A stretch of DNA of 64,000 bases, taken from Gigaspora margarita. Taxonomy: Eukaryota; Glomeromycota; Glomeromycetes; Diversisporales; Gigasporaceae. Numbering within the stretch: position 1 is the first letter of the stretch; each line of letters begins with the position of its first letter. The notes under the pieces were generated by a model. That model was given only the letters and a program-made list of their open reading frames with translations. It ran no database searches and was not told where the DNA came from. Positions 11,080-22,319 of the stretch are shown piece by piece. The position numbers and the translations under genes were made by a program. The DNA is taken from the NCBI GenBank assembly GCA_009809945.1, contig WTPW01001273.1, forward strand, positions 30,004 through 94,003. The letters are read 5' to 3'.

Positions 11080-12480
11080 GATATAAGACATCCACTTCAA
11101 CGATAATTATTTGGATGATACATTCGTTCGTTGATAAATTTATATCACCGATTATTTCAAAATATTTTCTAAGCATGATATTAATTGATAGTTACAGATT
11201 ATGATAATAATTGTTGCTAAATACAAGAATTAGATATATATTTTGATATATTACAGGCCACATGTGATTATGTGTTTTATTTTTTTTATTATTTGTGTTC
11301 AAGAATATTGAAGTACGTAATTAATATGCTCTACTGTGAAAACACAAACCAGATTTGACAACTATGATCAAATCTTATTCTAAAAGATTAGAATCAGTAG
11401 AATATTTAATAATCAGATCTGCCCTTAATTTAATGTTATAAATAGTAATAAAATAGATTTTTTATACTACTTATACCACAGATCAGCATGGTAGATTTTT
11501 AAAACCTATACCATAATTACATTATACTGATCTGTTCACCCATACCATACTGATTTGCGGAAATATTCTTTATACCACATTCCGCAAACTTCTGGTTATA
11601 CATATCATGCTGATCTTCCGTAATTTCATTTATCGAGAGATTAAGATATAGAAATCTTAATTATAAATAGCGAATAGAAATTTTGGATTTAAACCTCATT
11701 TTGATTTATTTTATGCATTTGAAATAAGTTATTTTCTTCATCTTTACATTTAAACAGTTCGTAAATATGGTCTAATTAAAGAAAACTTTTCAGGTTTCAC
11801 AAGTTGCTGTGTATCACGATATGATTATAAATTATTTGACACTTTGGTAATAATCCGTAGATAAATGCATTTATTATATTAAGTCTCTTATTGTATTTAG
11901 ATTAAATTACTGACATCATTAGTCTCGATTAGTGCCTAGTGCCATGAATCGGAGAAAAATGGTATCGTTTAGTTAGTTGATTATTTTTTAAAAAAAATCG
12001 ATTAAAAACGATTCACTTTAATTTAAACCTAATCTAACAACAATAGCGAATGAAATATATTGTCTACGAATCAAACTTATCTGAATTGGTCATCAGTAAA
12101 ATAACTGTTTGCAAAATAAGCGTCAATTAATTGTGGTGTCTTCGAAGTGACTGTCGATGATTTGATTTGAACCAGATGAAAACTACAGTTATTAAGCGAA
12201 GTTTTTATATAAGTAGTGTGAAGGCGAAACAAAACTCAAATAAAAAACTACGTTGAAACCTAATGAAACGATGAAAATTCAACGAAAGAACAAAATTTAG
12301 AAAGATTATAAAACCTAAATTTAAAAATTTTGATCAGTAATGTCAGAACGATAATGATAAAATTTGAAATTAAATTTAATCAATAGCGCAGGATTTGTAA
12401 CATAAGATAAATTTTGAGATTAATAGCCAGTAACGTCGCTTTGCAGTATAATGATATTGTATGCAAAAATCTTAACCCTT
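11080..12480. other. Intergenic, with a degenerate repeat at about 11405-11640
   Basis: No coding frame was found. At about 11450-11640 the words CATACCATACTGAT, TATACCACA and CTGATCTG recur in both orientations, a degenerate small repeat that includes the pair TTTGCGGAA and TTCCGCAAA. The rest shows nothing recognisable. Confidence 0.5.
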
Positions 12481-12750
12481 TCAAAAAAACAAATAAATGA
12501 AATTCATTATTCCTATTAAAAGATTTTGCAAAACAAAAATTAACATGGGCACATCAAAAAAAGTTGAGCGGAACCATTCCTCCCATATTACATGCGATCG
12601 TAATGGTACAAATAAATTTAACATAATGTTGGTCTGTAATTTCATATTTAGATATTGACAAGAATCAACATTCACAAAGTTTATCAATCCATATATATTA
12701 CGGTTTGAATTTTTTCGTCGACTTTTTAACTCAGTCCACAGTTTTAACAA
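12481..12750 (-). pseudogene. Possible fragment of an F-box-like family protein
   Basis: An 89-codon open frame whose composition (LKLWTELKSRRKNSNRNIY, then CQYLNMKLQ) recalls the middle part of F-box/LRR-like proteins abundant in Glomeromycotina. There is no F-box, the frame begins abruptly, and it ends in a hydrophobic stretch. It could be a gene remnant or a chance frame; the resemblance is from memory of family style, not an alignment. Confidence 0.3.
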
Positions 12751-12989
12751 TATATATTTTTCAAATAACGAACAACAATTACAATGCCAAGAAATCGAAA
12801 AAATTCACACAGTAATTTATTCGATAACCACAATATACATTAAAGCGCCCCATATAAATCAAAAATTTTCCTAGATTATTAATCCGAAACGCCTAGTTTC
12901 GTTTAAAAATAAAATTAAAAAATTTATGCATAAAAAATTTTTTCAAAAAATCAAAAAAAAAGATTTAACAAAAAAATTTTTCCAAAAAA

Positions 12990-13185
12990 TTAACGGATTA
13001 AACAAATTTCCTTAAAAAAGAAAGGAATATTAAGCGCTTACATCTTACGGGAAAATTTGCCTGTTAACATTTCTAAAAATATTACACAAAGCGAATTCTA
13101 ATTCATAAAATCACCAATTTCTGGTAAAAAAAATTGGTTAACGGATTATAACGCAATATTCTCCAAATTAAAGTTTTAGGGTAAA
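12990..13185 (+). repeat. Dispersed 200-bp repeat, copy 1
   Basis: Aligns in the same orientation with 23790-23990, sharing CTTACGGG, ATTACACAAA, GATTTCTGG/AATTTCTGG, TAACGGATTA and AATTAAAGTTTTA-type blocks in the same order. It is non-coding and of unknown class. Confidence 0.7.
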
Positions 13186-13201
13186 AATAGTGTAAAAATA
13201 T

Positions 13202-13280
13202 AGGTGCTGATGAAATGTGGTGAAATGTGGTGAAATAATTTGTGGTGAATTGGTGAAATTGATGAAATTAATTTCACCAC
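13202..13280. repeat. GGTGAAAT microsatellite-like stretch
   Basis: Short tandem words GATGAAATGTGGTGAAAT end in the complementary TTTCACCACATC, so the stretch has inverted ends and a repetitive interior. TATA lies on both sides. It may be one more short element with a low-complexity interior, but the flanking duplication is too short to count. Confidence 0.4.
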
Positions 13281-13287
13281 ATCTATA

Positions 13288-13465
13288 ACTTTTAACTACT
13301 GTGTATACCGCATTGTTAAATTCTGTAACAGAATTCAAATTGTGGTAAAAAATTATGATAACCTAATATTAACTCAACTTTAACTACTGTGTATACTGCA
13401 TTAGTAAATTCTGTAACAGAATTCAAATTATGGCAGAATCACGATAATTTCAATGTAACCTATTC
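13288..13465. repeat. Tandem duplication, 88-bp unit
   Basis: Two adjacent copies of a unit containing AACTACTGTGTATAC and AATTCTGTAACAGAATTCAA, offset by 88 bp. The core TTCTGTAACAGAA is itself a palindrome. Confidence 0.8.
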
Positions 13466-13924
13466 AAATTTAACAATAAATGATGAGTTCTGTAAAAGAA
13501 TTTCTAACACTAATATAATTTTTTTTCAAAAAAAGCAAACAAGATGGGTGGCGTATTCGCACCACCCATCGAACCAATTTGTTATAATTTACGAATGTGA
13601 ATCTTTATGAGCTAATTTGATATCAGATATCAGATACTAAGACTCTGATTGTTGAATTATTTACTTATGAAATAAAAGTTATAAACTACATGTTTAGTAT
13701 TAGAATTTAAAAAAAATAAATAAATTAGCATATTTCAAAAATAGATAGGAGTGTAGTATTAAAACTTTTGTGTTGTTTTGAAATTGGAAAATGAAATGAG
13801 TATGTTCGGAGACCAATTTCTTGAAATTAATAAACTTTCAATGACAAAGTTCACTAGTTCAAATTTACAGGAAAATGAAATAAATTGAAACATTGTAATT
13901 CTGAAAGCCCTTATCGTCAGAAAT

Positions 13925-14951
13925 TAAATTCCTTTAGAATAAAAATCTCTTCTGATATTTTCTGTGCATTAATAATTTTACTAATGTACATAGAATCCAG
14001 ATGTTTCTGTTCGATTTTTTGTTCCAGACGTTTCTATTCGATTTGTTGTTTAGTGATTTTATCAGCGTTTAGAAATTGAGTTTTATTTGCATTTTCATTA
14101 ATATTTTTGATATCATCAAGCCATTTTTGAATTTCGGAGCAAATTGCATTTACGGTAGGTCGCTCTTTTGGATCAAAATTCAGACATTTACTTGCCAATT
14201 TATCATAGCAATCAGGTGTTCCTGGAGCCATATTAGGCCGTACTCCATTGTAAATTTCCATTGCAAAACTCGAATCGAATGGTTTTCCGTCAAAAGCTCA
14301 CTGACCAGTCGATATTTCTGTCATTATAATTCCTAACCCGTAAATATCTGCCGTCTGTGAGAATTCTTCTTGGTGAAATAAAACTTCTGGTGCTACATAT
14401 GGCATAATGCCTTTAAGTTCATCTGGTTGTAGAGTAATGTATGATATAGATAATCCTAAATCAGTAATATATGCACATCCATATTATCTTTTTGTAAAAT
14501 GTTGTCACTATGTAAATCTCGATGAATAAGACCTTTACGATGAATAGTTTCAAGATCAAAAGCAATACTTTGCAATAAATTTAACTTATATTCCCATTTC
14601 ATTTGTGATACAGGGATAAGATTTTTACGTAAAGAACCCATTTTGCATATTCTAATACAATAATATAATCTTTAGATTTTTCATCTCGTGATATTCAGTA
14701 ACATTTCAAAAATGAAGAGCTTTCATTTCCAATATCACAATATGTTTTTAACTGTATCACTATTTAAATTAATATATTTTTTTAATTAGTAACAAAAACA
14801 ATTTTGGATAAACTTACTTCTCTCAAGAATTCTTCTTGATAATCATTTGAATTATGAATTATTTTAAGTGCGACAATTGCCATGATTTTTGATTGAACCA
14901 TTTAGCAAAATAAACGGTTCCAAATCCACCTCGTCCGATTAGGTATTGCCC
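13925..14951 (-). pseudogene. Decayed TKL-type protein kinase
   Basis: On the minus strand most kinase landmarks remain: glycine loop (LIGRGGFGTVYFAKW) at about 14945, a VALKII lysine segment, catalytic loop IHRDLHSDNIL at about 14500, a DLGLS metal-binding motif, YVAPEVL, and the C-lobe KERPTV near 14160. Exons are separated by an intron with GTAAGT and AG ends at about 14725-14815, at the same position as the first intron of the kinase at 27531-28715. Damage includes a frame loss near 14890, TGA at 14695-14697, a 1-bp loss at about 14641, a 2-bp gain at about 14472, TGA at 14298-14300 and TAG at 14034-14036. The 5' end is cut by the element at 14951-16934. The gene is non-functional as assembled. 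Confidence 0.85.
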
Positions 14952-15346
14952 TTTTTGGTACGGTACAGTTTTGAGTATTGGGTACGGTACAGTCTATTTC
15001 TAAAATATATTTATGTACCTAATTATTTTGTGTACCTAGCAGGTACACAACATAACATATATTAATTTAAAAACTATACCTAAAAAAATATATTTTATCT
15101 AGGTACGGTTCAGTTGATGTTTAAATATATACTATATTTATAATTTGTGTACCTTATAAAATTTTTTTGGGTACGGTATAGTTAATTGTATTGTGTTTTC
15201 GTATGTTTATAAAAATATTGTTTTTTAAAAGTATGCTTTAGAATATAGAGAATAAGTGTTAAGATTGTATTTATATAATGTATATATGGTACTATTTTTT
15301 TTTATTATATTTAATATTTTTAATTTAAAATAACAGTAATTATAAA

Positions 15347-15663
15347 TCAAACCAGTGGTGTTCAACACCAGTAATATGAAATTCGTGTAACATGCAAATC
15401 AAAATAAAAACAAAAAGTAAATTTCGATTAATATTAGGGTTAGGGTTAAGGCCTGGGATGGAGCAGGGGCATAGATTATACCGAAATTTTACGAGGAATT
15501 TTTTTTGTTAGAGCCTCAAAGATGATTCCATAATCGAATTTTTGCGTTATCTGTTATAGTCATTTTTTAAAAAATATCTAAAAAATTTGCGTTACACCTG
15601 ATTTTCACGTTACACTGCAGCTCATAATAAAAATTATAGTGGTGTTGAACACCAGTGGTGTGA
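15347..15663 (+). mobile_element. MITE, TCACACCACTGGTG family, copy 2
   Basis: 317 bp, the better-preserved copy of the element at 1668-1974, in the opposite orientation. The ends are inverted (CAGTGGTGTTCAACACCA against TGGTGTTGAACACCAGTGG), and the centre carries ATTAGGGTTAGGGTTAAGG. It is nested in the GGTAC-rich element. A more degenerate relative lies at about 48770-48915. Confidence 0.8.
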
Positions 15664-15867
15664 TTTAACAATGCCGTAAAACAATATTTTAATAAAAAGT
15701 TTTATATTTTAAATTTATTTAAATTTATTAATTTAATTTTATAGTTATATTATAAATGTTAATTATTAATATTAATTATTTTAAATTTATAATTTTTAAA
15801 TATACTATATATATATATATATATAATATTATATAATAATATACTAGGTTAACAGGAACTGTTGTGA

Positions 15868-16079
15868 GTCCGAAGCAGATATGTATAAATAATAATCAGA
15901 AGTCTAGTATGGTCCGTAATAGCCAATCACAGTATAGTCACGTGGCGGACAGACGGACATTTTTCAAATCAAAGGTCTAGTGTGGACCGTAACAGCCAAT
16001 CACCAACAAGTCACGTGCCGGACAGACGGACATTTTTCAACTTTTACATGTACATATAAGTCCTCGCTACGCTTCGGAC
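15868..16079. repeat. GC-richer block with 73-bp tandem duplication
   Basis: Bounded by inverted GTCCGAAGC (15868-15876) and GCTTCGGAC (16071-16079). Inside, a 73-bp unit is repeated twice (from 15902 and 15975), each copy with AGCCAATCAC, GTCACGTG and GGACAGACGGACATTTTTC. A CCAAT-like word and an E-box-like CACGTG in each unit resemble promoter elements; that role is speculative. Confidence 0.6.
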
Positions 16080-16988
16080 AATAATATAAATTTATTAACC
16101 TCTGGCTGTAGTTTTCTCTTTTACTGTATATAGAAGTAATGTTGGGCTATCACATATTAAATTTTATACAATTTAGATTAGTAATTCTTGAGAAATTGCT
16201 TGAAAACTATAAGTAATTGTTTTAAAATAATTGCTTATAATTTTTAAGTAATTTTTTAAGCATTACTGCATATATAATTATGCTATACATATAAAAATAA
16301 TTATATAATAATATATATTTATAAAAATATTTAAATACAGCATGTATATTAAAAAAATTATATAGTTATATTTAAAATATATTAATTTATATAAATATTT
16401 AATTATATTATATTAAAAAAAATAATTATATAACCATATTTAAAAAATATATAAATTTATATAAATATCTGGTTATATTATATGAAAATAAAATAATTTA
16501 TAATTATATTTAAAACATAATTTATATAAATTTTTAATTACATTATCTTAAACAAAATAATTATATACCGGTAATTACATATTCATATCTTATAATTTTA
16601 TTACACACATTCATATAATCTTACCAAGTTTTTTTGTACCATACCTAAACGTATGTCAAAACCGTCCTATCTTTTTTTTCAAACTTTATCTAGGTACAAT
16701 AATTTTTTTAAAAATTTTTTTTTGTATTGTACCCAAATTGTTAATACTAGATATGGGTACAGTAATTTTTTTTTATTAAGTATACATTTTTTTGTTGCCT
16801 ATTAGCAAAAATAAAAACTTAGGTACGGTAATTATTATTTTTTTTGTGTACCTTGCTATAAAAAATTTACCTGGGTATGGTCACTTTTCTGTACCATACC
16901 TACCAGATACTTTTTTCTGTACTGTACCAGAAAGGTATATACTCCTTTTGAACCTTACGTTTTAAAAAGATTTATTGCACACATGTAG

Positions 16989-19100
16989 GCAGTTTGGAAA
17001 GAAATCGATGCCCATGGAAATCTTCTTCATTTCAAAGACTCTAAAACAATACAGCAGCAGAAAGCCATGATAAATTTAGTTAACAAATATCATAAAGAAT
17101 AAACAAGCGAAGGACAATGGAATGAAGACAATGGCACAGCTTTTGAAACTTATCTTACTCAAGAGTCAGAGAAATGGTGTACTGAAACAATTGCAGATTT
17201 TAAAAACAAAATTAATAGTCAATATGAGCCATATATAAGTAATGAGGGTGAAACCTACATAAAAAGAGCATTTACTGATGAAAAACAAAAGCTTAAAGCA
17301 ACATATGCACTTAGGCAACGGCACTCTAAAGAATCTTGTTTAATAAGCTCTTCTATAATGCGAATTGGTAAGGCTGTAGGAAAATTCTTGAAGATCGTAA
17401 AGATAAATCACCTGATGACTTAATAAAATTTTTTCATAGTCAAAATGTGAAGAATTATTTAATGAAGAATGGGAAAAGGTAGAAGATAATAATAGCAAAT
17501 TTATGTGCGCAATAACAAAGGAAACAAAAGATCTGGAAAAATACATAGCTGACATCTTTAATCAGGCTATAAAACATGAGTGTCATTGTATAAGTAACAA
17601 TGAAAGAAATCCAAAGTTTAATGGAATATTTTGGAAGACTATCTTAATGCCAGCAACTTTAAATAAATCAAAATTTTTGAATGATACTAATAAGCAATTT
17701 ATTGACAGTATTATTGAAATAACAAATAAGAATGTTTGGAAAAAATATCAATAAAAATAATACAGAGAAGAATTCCCTTAAAAATGAAGTTATTAGTAGA
17801 GTTAAAACTGAAATTGAAGTCACTTATTAACATATATGTGATGATCTTTTGTCTCAAAATGCTTTTACAATTGAATTTAATCAAGCTTTAGAATGGCTTA
17901 AAAGGCTGTGCAATTAGAGGTAAGTAATTATAATACCATATTATTAACAACACTATAATCTATTCATTTTTATTAACACACATTTTTAAGCAATATTTAT
18001 GTTTCAAAGTTTTTACCAATTAGAGGACAGTACCAAGACTCACAACAAAATAATCTCAATGATCTTCACGAAAACTTGTTAAAATCTTTTAATGATTTAC
18101 TAAGTAATTCCTCTTGTGGAAATATTCCCTTTCTTTTCTAAATATGTTGCTAAGTCAGTTGAAAAACAAATGGTTACCCAAAAAAAACATATTTCAAAAC
18201 TGTTCGAAAAATATTTGAATTAGAAGTGGATGTTTGAAAAAAGAAATCCTACATGCTACGCTTATGAACAGAGTTTTAGTTTTTATGATATTGAAAAAAC
18301 ACGAATATATATTAATGATCCAATATCATTTATGAAAGGGTTATCTGAAAAGGTGGTTGATATTTTAAAGATATAAAAGTTGAAGAAAGAGTAGAATAAA
18401 TAGAAAAAACTGTCAAAAATGCTTTAGAAAAACTTGGTGAAATCATATTAAATTGTAAACAGAGTTTTTCAGAATCATCTTATAAACATATTCCCCTTGA
18501 AAAATTTATTAAAGTTGAAAATGATTCTGATAAATTTCCTACAAATTTTTCGAAGCTGACTATACACCCCAGAAAGTTTAATAGGAGCTGCAATACTGTT
18601 CTTGGAAAATGTTTAATTAGTCATCCTCAAAACTTTTTGAATGCACTAGAAGAGGAATATGATAAATACGTGAAAGAATTTAATACTTTCTGAAAACTAA
18701 GTCTAAAAGTTCATATTGGGATAGGGTTAAAGGATGTCAACATAGGTGTCCATATTGCGGGTAAGCTGTAATTTATATGAGAATTTATTATAAATAATTT
18801 GATATGTTATTTAAATGTGAATTATCAGAACATGAACCCAATATAAATCATAGAGAATCAATTCATTTTAAGATTTGTTTTAATGGTTTTCATAGACGTA
18901 ATATGAAAAAGGCAACTTTAACAATATGTACTGTATAAAGAGGTGAAAATGAGAATGAAATATATTTTAAGAATATACAGAAAAGTATCACCAAAAAGGA
19001 CCTAATGGTGTTCAAATAATGCAAGTTAGAGCAATGTGGATGAATTTAAAAGATAAATTGTAAAAACTTTGAAATGATAGACAAAACACCTAAAAATTGG
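16989..19100 (+). pseudogene. Decayed gene resembling the C-terminal part of a very large GTPase (VLIG/GVIN type)
   Basis: A plus-strand coding track begins at AVWKEIDAHGNLLHF (16989) and reads about 140 codons with one TAA at 17100-17102. It then shifts frame after about 17380, with a clear piece (MCAITKETKDLEKYIADIF) at 17503-17754. Later pieces include ALEKLGEIILNCKQSF (about 18420) and, just before 18760, the cysteine motif VKGCQHRCPYCG. Likely introns are GTAAGTAATT...TTTTAAG at about 17919-17988 and GTAAGC...TATCAG at about 18760-18830. Very large inducible GTPases end in a similar GC-x3-CP(F/Y)CG motif, hence the tentative name; the G domain is absent. The 5' part is lost at the GGTAC-rich element. 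Non-functional as assembled. Confidence 0.45.
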
Positions 19101-19126
19101 AAAGACTTTTATGAACATCTTGCTAA

Positions 19127-19408
19127 GGGTCTTCTCAAGCAGCTCCCTCAATGAGATTTGCTAGTGATCGAGGTGCTACTCAATCATTTTGATTAATCGA
19201 ATTTAATTGAAATGATTTTTATAATGATTTGCTGGAACTTCATTGTGCAAAATGCGGATTTTAAATTTTGCCAATTAGCGCAACTCTATGAAACAAAAAG
19301 ATGGTTGTCAGCTCCAGGTTTTTTTGACCGAAATGATTAATCACGATCTATTTTTTTAGCCAATCAGATCATTTTATTAATCACGGAGGGAGGTGCTTGA
19401 GAACGACC
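19127..19408. mobile_element. Harbinger-like MITE (TAA target)
   Basis: 282 bp with inverted ends GGGTCTTCTCAAGCAGCTCC and its near complement GAGGTGCTTGAGAACGACC, flanked by TAA (19124-19126 and 19409-19411). A 3-bp TAA/TTA target with GG-starting ends is typical of PIF/Harbinger. The interior includes ATGATTAATC-type inverted words. It is non-coding. Confidence 0.75.
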
Positions 19409-19411
19409 TAA

Positions 19412-20340
19412 GTAGGAAAATAATCCGGGTCAGACTGACAAAATAGATATTTTCGGAGTATGAAAATGTTTTGTCTGATTAAAAATCAAATTCGTAATTT
19501 TAGCACTCACACACAGACCTTTGGACAATTAATATTGACTTACAGTATATACTTAACCTTTCTATTTTTTTGCCACATATTTCTGATCATTTCTATTTAT
19601 GTGCTATTTGAACATTTGCATTTATTTTTCTGTTCATATTGGCTTAACTAATGTACTATCTTGAGAAGCGTTTTGTTGCATCTGTGCATGTGTCCTAAAG
19701 ATTTTTATTGAATCACACTGTAATTAGATGTATGCATTGCTATGCAAACTTTATTTGGAAATTATTTACTAAAAATATATGTGGCAAGCTTCATATTCAT
19801 CGCTCAGGAATTTTATTAGTTGATCCTTATAATTAAATTTAAAAAAGACCTTCATTGCTTAAGTTCAAGTGCCCCAAATTTTATTGCTTGGTAGTTTTTG
19901 AAGGCTTAATTACCTTTTCAAATTTGTCATATGCTCCTAACCTATACTTGACTGCTGTAACCAACCAATTAATTTGCTACATCCATTCTGGTGGTTTTTA
20001 GCCTAATTCAAGAAGAGTTTTGTTAATAATGCTTTTGAATTCAATCCAATTAATTTTAAAAAAAGGCATTTATTGCTTAAATTTAATTGCAAAAATTTTA
20101 TTGCTTAGTAATTTGTGATTCCATTTTGAGACTTAGTTACCTTTACAAATTGTTATGCGGCCAAACCTATACACAACTGTCGTAACCAAGCAATTAACTT
20201 GTTACATTTGTAAAGATTCATTCTGGTTATTTTTGAACCCTTTCATCTAATTAAGAAGAGTTTCATTAATGGTAGTTTTTTGAATCAAATCCAATTAAAT
20301 TTAAAAAAAGGCATTCGTTGTTTAAGCTCAATACCCATGT
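19412..20340. other. Gene-free interval with internal repeats
   Basis: A passage around 19840-19940 recurs imperfectly at about 20050-20150 and 20290 onward (AAAAAGGCATTCATTG-type blocks, ATTGCTTGGTAATTT, CCTTTACAAATTTG). This is a degenerate tandem arrangement with a spacing of roughly 220 bp. No coding frame was seen. Confidence 0.45.
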
Positions 20341-20359
20341 AATTCATACAGTTTCCAGT

Positions 20360-20704
20360 ATTTTTGTTTTTTAGAGAGCATTAGTTCCTTTTTTTTTTTA
20401 GAGAGTGTTAGTTCTGTTTTTTTTTTATTTTTTTTTTTTATTTTTTTGAAAGCATTAGTTATATTTTTTTTATTTTTTTTTATTTTTTTTTTTTTTTTAG
20501 AGAGTGTCTTCTGGTTTTTTTTTTATAAAGACCATCAGTTTGAAAAATTTGTTTGAAATATTACACTTCAAAAAAAGTTTAGCAATTCCAAACTTGCTAC
20601 CTGATGTTTGAAATATAGCTGATATATACCAAACTAAAACCACTAACCAAAAATTTTTTACTATAATGCTCAAATATAACCTTATATGGATTATTCAGGG
20701 TCCT
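20360..20704 (-). mobile_element. Partial copy of the AGGACCCTGAATAATC hAT-like element
   Basis: 20530-20704 is the reverse complement of 44718-44890: both contain GCTACCTGATGTTTGAAATA (or its complement) and end at ATTCAGGGTCCT. The left part is poly-T tracts separated by TTTAGAGAGTGTTAGTT-type words, matching the poly-A part of the other copy. The left boundary is not defined. Confidence 0.7.
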
Positions 20705-21060
20705 GGTCAAACTACAAAAAACCTATTATACTGAAAAATGAACAAGAATGCGATACTAGTGATGAAACTACTACCTGCAAAAAAAAAAGGTAGTCCAATG
20801 ACAACTTTAGTAATGAGACTTTCTTTTTAAAACAAGTTTAGTTACATATATACGCAGGTCAAACTATGAAAAAGCTACCATACTGAAAGAGCAAACAAGA
20901 ATGTGACAAAATCAATAACTCCAAAAATGGCAACTCCAAAAACAACTCCAGCAATGATGACTCCAAAGATAACTCTAGCAATGTCAACTCCAGTAATGAG
21001 ACAATTGCCTAAAAAAAAATAAAATAAAGGTTAGTTAGACATGTTCACATGTCAAACTAA
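20705..21060. repeat. Degenerate repeats with CAACTCCA words
   Basis: GGTCAAACTA...TACTGAAA recurs at about 20705, 20850 and (weakly) 21045, and 20930-21010 holds tandem AACTCCAAAAATGAC-type words. It is non-coding. Confidence 0.5.
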
Positions 21061-21340
21061 GAGAAAGTGAAAACAAAGAAAAAAAACAATAATTATCAAT
21101 AATCATCAATAATCATTGTTTCTATATTGCACATTACAACATGTCATGTAACAGGGTGACAAGAACATTTATCCTAATAAAATTATAAGAGTAAAAAAAA
21201 ATGAGTAAACAAAAAAAAAAGCAAATAATTATTTGCTTAATTTGTGCATGTAAATGCACGAAAATTTTTATTAAGGGCAAAAAAAAAAACAAAAAAAAGC
21301 AACAAAATGAATGTTTTTGTGCGCATCAATGCATGGAATT

Positions 21341-21911
21341 TAAAATTATTAAGAATCTTAATGTTAATGCCCGGAATTATGATCGTTAAGGATCTTAATG
21401 ATCATCACATTATTATACAAAATTACGATGTTAAGGATCTTAACAATTGTGACAATTGTTGTGATGATCATGATATTAATGCACTGACATCATGTACAGA
21501 AATGATCATTAAAATTGATCATTAAGGAATCTTAACGATTGTAATGATCGTGACGTGAGTGCACTGAAATTTTGATCGTTAAGAACCTTAATGATTGTGC
21601 ACTTCAGAGCACGAAAATTATGATTATGATCGTTAAGAATCTTAATGATTGTGCACGTTAGTGCACGAAATTAAGTTTGTTAAGAATCTTAATGATTATG
21701 CACAAAAATTATGATCGTTAAGAATCTTAACGATTGTGCACAAACATTATGATCGTTAAGAATCTTAACGATTGTGTACGAAAATTATGATCGTTAAGAA
21801 TCTTATGATTGTGCACGAAAATTATGATCGTTAAGAATATTAACGATTGTGCACGAAAATTATGATCGTTAAGAATCATAACGATTGTGCACGAAAATTA
21901 TGATTGTTAAA
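21341..21911. repeat. Tandem array of 38-bp hairpin units
   Basis: About eleven units. The best-preserved ones (21690-21905) have a period of 37-38 bp, each with the 21-bp palindrome formed by ATCGTTAAGA, A, TCTTAACGAT, then TGTGCACGAAAATT. TGTGCAC is a second short palindrome. Units at the left edge are more diverged. Small open frames across it are repeat by-products. Confidence 0.85.
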
Positions 21912-21940
21912 GATTAATACACGTCAATATATGGTTATAA

Positions 21941-22315
21941 GGCACGCAAAGTTAATTTTTCGTTTTGCATAACCCGCCGACCCAATTTTTCCAAAAAAAA
22001 TTTTTTTTTTTTAAACTCCTATTCTGCTAATTATTCCATTTTTGCCATTTAATTTTTTCTCCGGTGTCACCCGATGATGACCTTAACTTTCCGTAATTAC
22101 CCGATACGCCCGATAAAAAACGACAAAATTTTCTGATTCCATGTTATGCACACCGAAGAATTAACTTTGCGTAACCTTAGATGCGAACATGAATTAATTT
22201 AGGCCACTTAAAGTTAATTTTTAAAAAAAAAAAAAAAAAAAAAAAAATCCGACCCGCCGACCGAAATTTTGAAACACCAGGTTATGCAAAACGAAAAATT
22301 AACTTTGCGTGGCCT
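21941..22315. mobile_element. Harbinger-like MITE pair (TAA target)
   Basis: The outer ends are inverted copies: GGCACGCAAAGTTAATTTTT at 21941 and the complement of GGCCACGCAAAGTTAATTTT ending at 22315, flanked by TAA (21938-21940 and 22316-22318). Inside, a second pair of ends meets at about 22165-22205 (AACTTTGCGTAACC, then TTTAGGCCACTTAAAG). The block is therefore two related elements side by side, or one with an internal duplication. Confidence 0.75.
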
Positions 22316-22319
22316 AATA

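Larger units (their letters stand above)
14951..16934. mobile_element. 2-kb element with GGTACGGTACAG-rich ends
   Basis: It runs from about TTTTTGGTACGGTACAG at the kinase remnant to the inverted CTGTACTGTACCAGAAA at about 16934. Both ends are hundreds of bases of degenerate GGTAC/GTACC words, and the middle is extreme AT-rich DNA. AGGTAT lies outside both ends, a possible eroded target duplication. Nested inside are a MITE (15347-15663) and a GC-richer block (15868-16079). No transposase frame was seen. It separates two pseudogenes. Confidence 0.6.

Noticed and set aside
21341-21911. CRISPR-like array
   Set aside because: Units are continuous tandem repeats with no unique spacers, no cas genes, and a eukaryotic context.
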